From the NCBI GenBank assembly GCA_016763815.1, contig JAESTB010000407.1:1-17379 (forward strand): DNA of 17,379 bases. Direction: 5' to 3'. The stretch is from Arenicella sp. Its GTDB lineage: Bacteria; Pseudomonadota; Gammaproteobacteria; Arenicellales; Arenicellaceae. The notes beneath the pieces were generated by a model. It did no database searches. It was given only the letters and a program-made list of their open reading frames with translations, and was not told where the DNA came from. This document shows positions 6,999 to 12,849 of the stretch, piece after piece. Position 1 is the stretch's first letter. Each line of letters starts with the position of its first letter. A program made the position numbers and the translations under genes.

Positions 6999-7733
6999 TT
7001 ATACTTGTATCGCTGCGGGCGCATTCTCGTTTTCCCACCAACGATCTACGCCTACTTCACTTAAATCGCTTGCGGTTACATCACCCCAAGTCATGTTTAA
7101 CATCACTCTTGTCGCATCTTGGCTTAGAGGTATTGTTCGATGTAAAGTTGTGTCTGATTTCAACAAATACACATCGCCCGATTCAAAAGAGTATGTGTTG
7201 ATCTGGTTGGAGCTAAGATAGCGGTGTATTTTAGGGTCTTCCTTATTCCAATCGGTATGAGGAACGCATTGCAATAGCCCGCCAATTTCAATATCTGGTG
7301 TTTCCAAAACCCATATCAAGGCGAAACTATAATCGCCCCAATGCCAACCGTGGGTATCGCCTTTTTTCTCATGGCGGGTTATTAGAAATTCCTCATCCTT
7401 GCTAGGGCACGGGTAAAATTTTTCACACGCTATTTTTTCTAACATTTCAGTCAGTGACTGATTTTCATAAACAGACCTTATGTGCTCGCTGTTATCAGAA
7501 ATATTCTCACTAGTAACAACGGACATGTAACGCGGAGTATAATTAGTAGTTTCTAAATGAAGATCTCGTCTTTCAGAGCGGTCAGTTAACAACCGATCTG
7601 CTTCCTTTCTCATGTCAGATCGGGTCTCCCTACTAAGCAAATCAGTTACTTTTACAAATCCGTACTTTCTAAAACGTTGTGAGTACTTTAGTAGTTCGTC
7701 ATCGTTTTTTTGATCTAATATATCCTTCTGCAT
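6999..7733 (-). CDS. BesD-like Fe(II)/2-oxoglutarate amino-acid halogenase (putative)
   Basis: A 244-aa cupin-fold protein. The metal site reads H131-W-G133-D134, where 2OG hydroxylases have HxD: the Asp ligand is Gly, the hallmark of radical halogenases, leaving a site for chloride. The distal His is H198 (TTLHRTIPL) and the 2OG-binding Arg is R209 (ATRVMLNMTW). Compared with BesD of Streptomyces cattleya (iron ligands H137 and H204, gap at G139; numbers from memory), everything sits six residues earlier, including the lysine contacts: R68, E114, H128, D134, N213, T215 and W233. So a lysine-like free amino acid is the expected substrate and the product a 4-chloro (or bromo) derivative. It is the first gene of the operon; AAGAGGAG at 7740-7747 supports the ATG. 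Substrate and halide are inference. Confidence 0.82.
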   Translation of the reverse strand: MQKDILDQKNDDELLKYSQRFRKYGFVKVTDLLSRETRSDMRKEADRLLTDRSERRDLHLETTNYTPRYMSVVTSENISDNSEHIRSVYENQSLTEMLEKIACEKFYPCPSKDEEFLITRHEKKGDTHGWHWGDYSFALIWVLETPDIEIGGLLQCVPHTDWNKEDPKIHRYLSSNQINTYSFESGDVYLLKSDTTLHRTIPLSQDATRVMLNMTWGDVTASDLSEVGVDRWWENENAPAAIQV

Positions 7734-8477
7734 TTAATACTCCTCTTAATCGATTAATTGTGGTGGTGCTAATTTGATTTTTGATGCCAAGGTTTAAAAC
7801 AGATCTGTCGTTGCCCGAGGGCCGTGCAGATAAAACCAAGCGCCGTATGCCAAACGTTATAAAGCAATATCCAATCTCATAACTGAGCTGTTTGTAACCC
7901 TACGTGGTTCGGCAATACGTTCCGCACTTCTTTAGTGTCTCGCCGGAAAACCTTTAAGCACAATTATTAGCGTGTGCGGGAAATACATTTACTGAAATTT
8001 GAACAACTTCATTGTCTCCTTACTTCAAAAACGCCAACGCGGCTTCGTTGTCACCTAGCCACAGCGTAAAATTTTTAGATAAACTCAATCCTTAATTTAT
8101 ATACAAGCCAAACTAATCCGTCGTATCCATTCGCCGTTTTTTTCGATATTATTTCAACGCTAATATCGGTTGCCTGAATTCTGGACTAAGAGATTGTCAC
8201 TAAACTTAGTTTAAGTCCTTGAAACCATTCTTTACTGTTTCGTACCTTTTGTAACCACGCCGCCGTTATCGGCGACGCTTAACGTGTATATTACTGTTGC
8301 TATACGAAACCTGGTTTAAACCATTCCTCTAGTGCGTAAATCATGGCTAAACACTCACCACGTCTCCTAACTTCCGGCTCAGTTGTCTAACAAATTCCTT
8401 TGCTAATATACTAAGTATCACTAATGTTCCGCGAAAATGCTGGACTGGTCTTTTGAATTTGGGTCCCGCATTTCGAA
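7734..8477. other. Long intergenic region upstream of the halogenase operon
   Basis: About 740 bases between the halogenase start and the tautomerase stop. Nearest the operon are the ribosome site (7740-7747) and a 12-base palindrome TTAATCGATTAA at 7746-7757. A ribosome site TAAGGAGA (8015-8022, - strand) precedes ATG at 8012 but opens only seven codons (MKLFKFQ, stop at 7989): a leader peptide or the remains of a lost gene. A short hairpin CGCCG-TTAT-CGGCG lies at 8261-8274. I see no TTGACA/TATAAT pair for the operon and no copy of the ATAACGATCG operator. No frame here gives a convincing protein. Confidence 0.5.
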
Positions 8478-8894
8478 TCAACCGGCCGAAATAGCGGTGC
8501 CAATCTGTTCGTTGGTCATTGCTTCCCCATTGAAATTCCATGTTCCGTCCACCGCGTGAACAACGTTTACATAGATATTATCTTTGGGCTGCTTATTATC
8601 CGATAGCTTGTAGATTATGTCAGTCGCATCTTTGCAAAAGCCTATCTGTAGTTCTCTGTCATTAAATGCAAATGAGGGGACTTTCCACTCTACCCAAACA
8701 CCAGAAAATTCTTTCCCGCCCGAGAATGTTCTGCTTTTAGGCAATATATGAACTGTCGCGGTGATGTTAGGTGTCATCGCCTTATTCCCTGTCAAACCAT
8801 GCCATTTAAGCATTGAAGCTGTAATTTCGGCAACGGCTACTTTCTCAGAACCTTCGGGTAAAATTCCTTCTGTAAGCGTAAGTGTTAATGGCAT
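8478..8894 (-). CDS. Tautomerase-superfamily protein, 138 aa, N-terminal Pro
   Basis: The start at 8894 gives MPLTLTLTEG, so after Met removal the protein begins with Pro, the catalytic base of the tautomerase (4-OT/MIF) superfamily. An upstream in-frame ATG at 8918 would add MIYKRRQE and hide this Pro, and AGGAGA at 8901-8906 is placed for the shorter start. A region VAVAEITASMLKWHGL follows as the first helix, and an IYVNVVHAVDGTW strand comes late, consistent with two beta-alpha-beta units in one chain, about the size of cis-CaaD-like members. Equivalents of the cis-CaaD active-site Arg pair are not evident, so dehalogenase activity is not supported. Its promoter at 8985-9013 is flanked by two operators. 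The substrate is unknown. Confidence 0.75.
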   Translation of the reverse strand: MPLTLTLTEGILPEGSEKVAVAEITASMLKWHGLTGNKAMTPNITATVHILPKSRTFSGGKEFSGVWVEWKVPSFAFNDRELQIGFCKDATDIIYKLSDNKQPKDNIYVNVVHAVDGTWNFNGEAMTNEQIGTAISAG

Positions 8895-8957
8895 TTCTTG
8901 TCTCCTTTTATATATCAATTTTTGTTTAATTAGTTAGCTAACGGTCTGGTTTATAAA

Positions 8958-9034
8958 ATAACGACCGATATCTAACTGTATTTCACTATATGTAGGGATA
9001 CATATATTGTCAATAGATAAATAACGATCGCTAT
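8958..9034 (-). promoter_or_regulatory. Promoter of the tautomerase gene with operator pair 63 bp apart
   Basis: On the - strand TTGACA (9008-9013), a 17-base spacer and TATAGT (8985-8990) make a near-consensus sigma70 promoter. Palindromic sites lie on both sides: ATAACGACCGATAT at 8958-8971, just after the expected start point, and ATAACGATCGCTAT at 9021-9034, upstream of the -35. The two sites are 63 bp apart, start to start, about six helical turns and on the same face. The same layout with the same 63-bp distance is found at 10310/10373. Confidence 0.85.
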
Positions 9035-9077
9035 ATTTGCGTGAAAGTGACTCGTTGCGGATTTTCAGTGGCTGGTG

Positions 9078-9185
9078 TTATTTGTATGTTTGGCCCGCTA
9101 CTAAAATATCAACAGGGCGCTCTATAACATATACCTTTACTAAGCCTGTTTTGGCTCCGTAAGCGTTAAATATATAACCGGCCAT
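9078..9185 (-). pseudogene. Possible C-terminal remnant of a lost gene (35 aa)
   Basis: On the - strand the frame MAGYIFNAYGAKTGLVKVYV continues through a further 15 codons, ending AGQTYK and TAA at 9078-9080. The sequence looks like the end of a real beta-rich protein, but an in-frame stop lies seven codons before the Met and no ribosome site precedes it. It sits between the terminator at 9228 and the operator at 9021. I do not recognise the family. Alternatively it is a chance open frame. Confidence 0.3.
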
Positions 9186-9220
9186 AAGTCGGGCATCGGT
9201 TTACAGTAAATAATGAAATA

Positions 9221-9261
9221 AAAAAAACCTATGATATGAGAGTCCATTCTCATGTCATAGG
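9221..9261 (-). terminator. Rho-independent terminator of the secreted six-Cys protein gene
   Basis: Bases 9228-9241 (CCTATGATATGAGA) pair with 9248-9261 (TCTCATGTCATAGG) over 14 positions with one T-G wobble and a 6-base loop. On the - strand the stem is followed by seven T (9227-9221). It lies about 87 bases after the stop codon at 9348. Confidence 0.9.
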
Positions 9262-9347
9262 CTGGTAAATCAGATCGATGAATTGGCTAATTTTCCATAA
9301 AGCTTCTTTCTATCTATCTGTTACTAAAAGTAATTGTTAAGTTGCTT

Positions 9348-10022
9348 CTAGTCGCCTCGGTTAGGAGCTGGGTGGTATAAGATTTGTAATGTTTCGCAAG
9401 GAAAACCCGATTGATCATCAGTTTCGCAACCGCCATTAATACTATTAATTTGCTCGCCAAGAATTTGCGCGTCATCAAAAACGCCTGGTCCGTGGGTGCG
9501 AACGAAAAGTTGGTATTCCGCTTTTTTAGGAAAAACGATTCCCTCTTGAGTGCCACGGGGGAATACAGCATGGCTTAACTCGCCAACGCCTAAGCAAAAA
9601 TTTAGATTGGCTTTTTCATTCGGCCCTACAATTAAGGGACCGGCCCACATGAGCGTGCCTCGAGTTAATGGATTATCCAGGTCGGCAATTCCGCATTTCT
9701 GCCCATTACCGAACGGGTTGGGATTGCTGCAGTTAGACGGCTCATTAAATATCATCCACCAAGTAGTATTTACTCCTTGAACGACTTTGGTATTGGCGGT
9801 CAAGCAAACGCCTGAATTTGTTATTTTCAGTTTGGATTTTGATTTTCGAACCGCTGATTGTGATGCAATATCCCAAAATGGAGCGCGTCGAATATCACGG
9901 TTATAGTGATGGTTTGAGTGTGAAAGGGAACTCAAGTCATTACCTTGTGGTTGTTCGGCGGCGGCACTTTGTAAAACCAATAGCGCTGTACAGGCACATA
10001 CGAACCTAATAATAATCTTCAT
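9348..10022 (-). CDS. Secreted six-cysteine protein of unknown function, 224 aa
   Basis: The ATG at 10022 gives MKIIIRFVCACTALLVLQSAA, a Sec signal peptide with probable cleavage at AAA-EQ. A longer frame would start at a TTG at 10037 that overlaps the GGAG ribosome site, so the shorter start is preferred. The mature part has six Cys (SGVC, SNC, QKC, NFC, GGC, FPC) that could form three disulfides. It also carries a Trp/Asn/Pro-rich centre (NTTWWMIFNEPSNCSNPNP) and a region LMWAGPLIVGPNEKANLNFC. I do not recognise the family. It lies downstream of the operator-controlled promoter at 10337-10365, with the remains of a tautomerase gene between, and ends at a strong terminator. Probably periplasmic or exported. 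Confidence 0.8.
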   Translation of the reverse strand: MKIIIRFVCACTALLVLQSAAAEQPQGNDLSSLSHSNHHYNRDIRRAPFWDIASQSAVRKSKSKLKITNSGVCLTANTKVVQGVNTTWWMIFNEPSNCSNPNPFGNGQKCGIADLDNPLTRGTLMWAGPLIVGPNEKANLNFCLGVGELSHAVFPRGTQEGIVFPKKAEYQLFVRTHGPGVFDDAQILGEQINSINGGCETDDQSGFPCETLQILYHPAPNRGD

Positions 10023-10144
10023 AATAAATTTCTCCAAAGTTGCTACAACAGTTTAGTTGAACACATCAGCGAGGCCGCGCTTTGTGTTTCGTTTTTTGAT
10101 TGAAAATATATACCATCGTGGATAATTAGTGGTAAGCCAAAACT

Positions 10145-10248
10145 TTACTTCCTTAGTAAGTTAGATTTGATCATTGAATCTCTAACTTCGGTAACATCTG
10201 CCTTCTCGAACCGTTCTGGTTAAACTCCCTTTTTAAGATTAATGGCAT
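10145..10248 (-). pseudogene. Decayed second tautomerase copy
   Basis: GGGAGA followed by ATG CCA TTA at 10248 repeats the ribosome site and first codons of the intact tautomerase (8894). After a frameshift the reading frame gives KKGV, stop, PERFEKADVTEVRDSMIKS, which lines up with TEGILPEGSEKVAVAEITASMLK of the intact protein (shared E-K, V-x-E-x, S-M-hydrophobic-K). It then ends at TAA (10145-10147). About 100 bases of coding sequence survive. It carries its own promoter and operators, so the whole module was once duplicated, and its promoter now probably serves the secreted protein at 9348. Confidence 0.7.
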
Positions 10249-10309
10249 GGCCTGTCTCCCTTAAATATATGTATTTTTTTATGAATTAACTCAATTCAAC
10301 AATCATTAT

Positions 10310-10386
10310 ATAACGATCGATATTTAAGAGTGATCCAATATAAGCAGTGATATTCATGTTGTCAATACATAAATAACGATCGGTAT
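10310..10386 (-). promoter_or_regulatory. Promoter with operator pair 63 bp apart, upstream of the decayed tautomerase
   Basis: On the - strand TTGACA (10360-10365), 17 bases, TATATT (10337-10342). Flanking palindromes are ATAACGATCGATAT at 10310-10323 and ATAACGATCGGTAT at 10373-10386, 63 bp apart, the same geometry as at 8958/9021. Transcription from here would read through the tautomerase remnant into the gene starting at 10022. Confidence 0.85.
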
Positions 10387-10869
10387 ATTAGATTGCCGCA
10401 ATGCGCTCGCACGCCTAAGTAAGTAAATACCAATGGCTATAGAAAATGTTTGGATCGGGTTGAGCGACCGCGTCGCTTGGTCGCTTTATAGGTGGATTGA
10501 AACATGCTGGACGTATAGCCACCGCGGCTATGTACGTAGTTCTAAGCTAACTAGGCATCGTTGTTTCTAGCAATGTGAGCCGTTATAGTCAACTACGCTA
10601 TGGTATTCCCTAAAAACGAAAGTGATAGCGACTGCGGACTTATGTCGGAGGGCCGGCCTCTACTATTCGGTTAATTATCAGAAGTTGTTAGCTGTATGAA
10701 AAACTAGGGGCGATTAGTAAAAAACCCATTAATTAAAATGATAGAGAGTCTAGACTTGATCTGAACGACTACTTTTTAACGGCTATTGTCGTAATCAAAT
10801 CAAGCCTAAACCTAACGATTAATGCTCCAGACGAGCTAAATTAACGTTAATACTGCACTAATATATATC
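10387..10869. other. Intergenic stretch with no gene recognised
   Basis: About 480 bases between the operator at 10373 and the end of the beta-propeller gene. It contains a small hairpin (AGCGACC at 10463-10469 with GGTCGCT at 10479-10485, 9-base loop) and a 12-base palindrome ATTAACGTTAAT at 10840-10851. No terminator with a T run was found for the gene ending at 10870, and no frame gives a convincing protein. Confidence 0.4.
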
Positions 10870-12150
10870 TTAGTAATTATGAGTATATGTTGGCTCGATC
10901 GTAATCGTGTCGGTAGCGATCATGCTGCCTCCTCTATTATTGGTCGCTCGATAAGTGACGGTATATACCCTATCTACATTGCTATAATTTCTATTTCTGA
11001 TACGGAATTTTCTGTCATCGGTACCAAACCTTGCACCTCTTACATCCCGCCTCACATCTCTGTCGGGATCGTCAACAGTAATCGAAATCAATTCAATCTC
11101 TGGATTGTTATCTACCATATCATTTTCGCTGATTACATCAATTTCTACCTTGGCAAATTTCTTTCTTTTTCCGTTTGCCTTTATTTTCTTAGCCGAAGCG
11201 GTTATGAAAAAATTAGGTCTTGCAGTAAACATTAGGCCCCTTGGTTCCAGAAAGCCAAACTCGGATCCGGACGCTGACTCACTGAGGAACTCTCCTGTAA
11301 TACGATCGTAAACTAATACATTATTAGTGTCATTGCTAACCACATAAAGGTTGCTATTGGTTCCACCAAACTCAATTGCCCTAGGGTTTTTTAAACCGGC
11401 GCTTCCTGTTGGCACAAAGTCATCTATATACTCACCAGTTTGTCCATCATAGCGTTTGACGCTGCTGGTTCCTGCACTTGACGTATATATGTTGCCATCA
11501 GGTCCAAAAGACAGGCCTATAGGCACACTTAAGCCGCCGCTGCCGGGCGAAACAAGGTCTCGCTCATAATTACCAGACTCGATATCGTAGACCTGAATGC
11601 TATTGGTAAATCCGCTGGCGAAAAGAATCTTGCCAGCAAATTCAGGATAGGGCGAGAAGATTGGCATGAAAGGCCCGTTTATGGGGCTATTGCTTGGGTC
11701 GGCAAAGATGTCGATAAACTCGCCTGTTTGACCATCAAATCTAAGATAACCATTTAATATTAGATCGCCCACTATTATGTACTTGCCATCAGGTGTCATT
11801 AGAGGCGCAGCCGGCTTGGTTAATCCGCCGCTTCCGGCTTCTATAAACTCTCCTAAGTACTCTCCGGTTGTGCCATCAAATCTTAAGACCGCTCCCGTGC
11901 TTTGGGCCGCGACAAATAAGTCGCCACCAGTTCCTATAAATGACGCAAATGGCCCCGGTACCGATTGATCTAAAATGCCAAGGAACTCGCCAGTGTCCTC
12001 CTCGAATCGGTATATCTCATCAGTTGCTGAGCTGCTCAGATAATACCATTGATCTTGCGGCGGCTGAGGGTCATCGTCCCCGGCATTGGAATGAAACGCA
12101 TAGCTCATTCCCATCGCTAAGATAAACATACTGATAACTCTATTTTTCAT
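10870..12150 (-). CDS. Secreted beta-propeller (NHL/Vgb-like) protein, 426 aa
   Basis: A signal peptide (MKNRVISMFILAMGMSYAF..SNAGDD) is followed by a repeat RFDGxTGEYLxxF that recurs about every 45-50 residues: YRFEEDTGEFLG, LRFDGTTGEYLG, LRFDGQTGEFID, VYDIESGNYERD, KRYDGQTGEYID and VYDRITGEFLS. This indicates a six-bladed propeller of the NHL/SMP-30/Vgb type, with GSGGLxxP loops between blades. The last ~100 residues (from NFFITASAKKIK) form a separate basic, beta-rich domain ending in an Ig-like strand set (VYTVTYRATNNRGG). No catalytic residues are evident, so it may bind a ligand or surface. AAGGAGAA in front of the ATG supports the start. Its mRNA leader of about 320 bases contains the 23-bp tandem repeats. 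Confidence 0.85.
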   Translation of the reverse strand: MKNRVISMFILAMGMSYAFHSNAGDDDPQPPQDQWYYLSSSATDEIYRFEEDTGEFLGILDQSVPGPFASFIGTGGDLFVAAQSTGAVLRFDGTTGEYLGEFIEAGSGGLTKPAAPLMTPDGKYIIVGDLILNGYLRFDGQTGEFIDIFADPSNSPINGPFMPIFSPYPEFAGKILFASGFTNSIQVYDIESGNYERDLVSPGSGGLSVPIGLSFGPDGNIYTSSAGTSSVKRYDGQTGEYIDDFVPTGSAGLKNPRAIEFGGTNSNLYVVSNDTNNVLVYDRITGEFLSESASGSEFGFLEPRGLMFTARPNFFITASAKKIKANGKRKKFAKVEIDVISENDMVDNNPEIELISITVDDPDRDVRRDVRGARFGTDDRKFRIRNRNYSNVDRVYTVTYRATNNRGGSMIATDTITIEPTYTHNY

Positions 12151-12274
12151 GTTGATTCTCCTTGAATCCCTGAGAATGATTTCTCTGGGTTAATTGTGAA
12201 CTTGCTAGTACGCCGTTTTTCTCATTCAAGCTAATGTTTGAGCAACTCTCTGTTCGACGTAAACAAGATATTTT

Positions 12275-12433
12275 ACTTCCTGTGAAAACACCTTAAGACT
12301 TCCTGTGAATACTCCAATACTTCCTGTGAAAATGCTCCAATACTTCCTGTGAAAATGCTCCAATACTTCCTGTGAAAATGCTCCAATACCTCCTGTGAAA
12401 ATACTCCAATACCTCCTGTGAAAATACTCCAAT
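12275..12433. repeat. Seven 23-bp tandem repeats in the leader of the propeller gene
   Basis: Seven head-to-tail units begin at 12275, 12298, 12319, 12342, 12365, 12388 and 12411. Each is 23 bases except the second (21). The core is CTTCCTGTGAAAA followed by CTCCAAT. Units 3-5 are identical to each other, as are units 6 and 7; unit 1 differs at its end. The length is not a multiple of three, so this is not a coding repeat. In the - strand transcript each unit carries two GGA motifs (UUGGAG and CACAGGAAGU or CACAGGAGGU), and units 6 and 7 contain AGGAGGU, a perfect anti-SD match. Confidence 0.95.
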
Positions 12434-12451
12434 ACAAAAGATCAATATTAG

Positions 12452-12504
12452 ATGTCGATCGATATCTAAGATATGCTTATACCTTTGCCTCAAGTTCATG
12501 TCAA
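12452..12504 (-). promoter_or_regulatory. Promoter of the propeller gene with downstream operator
   Basis: On the - strand TTGACA (12499-12504), 17 bases, TATAAG (12476-12481). The palindrome ATGTCGATCGATAT at 12452-12465 matches the operator family at 12 of 14 positions and lies just past the expected start point, as at 8958 and 10310. No clear second operator is seen upstream. Transcription would start near 12469 and pass through the tandem repeats. Confidence 0.75.
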
Positions 12505-12563
12505 TCAATTTTGTAGGGCGTCGAAACGAAAAATGAGGCACATTGCTGTTTTTTTACTTGGTC

Positions 12564-12619
12564 TTGACAATATGTCAATCATGCCTATACTCGGAAAGGT
12601 AATAGACGTTATCTATTAC
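12564..12619 (+). promoter_or_regulatory. Promoter and operator of the propeller/cytochrome gene
   Basis: TTGACA (12564-12569), 16 bases, TATACT (12586-12591) on the + strand. An inverted repeat GTAATAGA-CGTTA-TCTATTAC at 12599-12619 covers the expected start point; its right half CGTTATCTAT is the same as in the operator at 524-541, but the centre is two bases shorter, so it may be a variant site. The -35 is itself part of a short palindrome TTGACA-ATA-TGTCAA (12564-12578). It is divergent from the promoter at 12476-12504. Confidence 0.7.
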
Positions 12620-12835
12620 ATTTTAATTAAAAGGAATCGAAGACGTTGCGACAGCAATATTTAGTCTTTTTGTAGGAAGAAGTTGAAGCTTAAAATTGCG
12701 GTAACGACCATGTTGCTGCATTTATTCGGAATCATTTTCAATCATCAGTTGTAGCAGCTAGAGGCTTATTTTAAAACCTTGGCTTTTTGCCATATGCAGA
12801 TATTCGTTTGCTTTGGCGAGCTATAACTCCAAAGG
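12620..12835 (+). other. Long untranslated leader of the propeller/cytochrome gene
   Basis: If transcription starts near 12598, about 250 bases precede the ATG at 12850. I see no strong hairpin and no known riboswitch pattern. The frame upstream of the ATG is open from 12787 but starts without a ribosome site, so I treat it as leader. Confidence 0.4.
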
Positions 12836-12849
12836 AAGGAGGTAGGTTT

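Larger units (their letters stand above)
3109..7733 (-). other. Six-gene operon: halogenase, HDO, membrane hydroxylase, porin, GFA, LysE exporter
   Basis: All six genes are on the - strand with gaps of 38, 26, -8, 2 and 13 bases in transcription order, so they are almost certainly co-transcribed from upstream of 7733. The set holds three unrelated oxygen-activating iron folds (cupin, heme-oxygenase-like, membrane di-iron), two transport proteins and a protein of the formaldehyde-linked GFA family. A clear promoter was not found in 7734-8477, and the original downstream end may have been altered by the IS at 1846-3075. Confidence 0.85.

Noticed and set aside
8347..8541. 64-codon - strand frame overlapping the end of the tautomerase
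   Set aside because: It overlaps the real gene in another frame, has no ribosome site and a non-protein-like composition.
8478..8894. Tautomerase as a cis-3-chloroacrylate-type dehalogenase linked to the halogenase
   Set aside because: Tempting by context, and the length is similar, but the active-site Arg pair of that enzyme is not evident and the gene is under different control from the halogenase operon.
8895..8918. Upstream ATG of the tautomerase (adds MIYKRRQE)
   Set aside because: It overlaps the ribosome site of the shorter start and would hide the N-terminal Pro that defines the superfamily.
11298..11312. Operator-like ATACGATCGTAAAC inside the propeller gene
   Set aside because: It matches only the centre of the operator, lies in coding sequence and has no promoter beside it.
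10870..12125. + strand open frames within the propeller gene (118, 68, 63 and 61 codons)
   Set aside because: They are antisense shadows of a gene with clear repeats and a signal peptide.
12275..12433. CRISPR array
   Set aside because: The units are directly adjacent with no spacers, and no cas gene is present.
12226..12541. Two - strand open frames (68 and 82 codons) over the 23-bp repeats
   Set aside because: The repeat length is not a multiple of three, the frames contain the promoter and operator of the propeller gene, and the translation is only the repeat read in shifting frames (FHRKYWSIFTG-like).
12787..12849. Upstream ATG of the propeller/cytochrome gene
   Set aside because: There is no ribosome site in front of it, while AAGGAGG lies seven bases before the ATG at 12850, which also starts a proper signal peptide.
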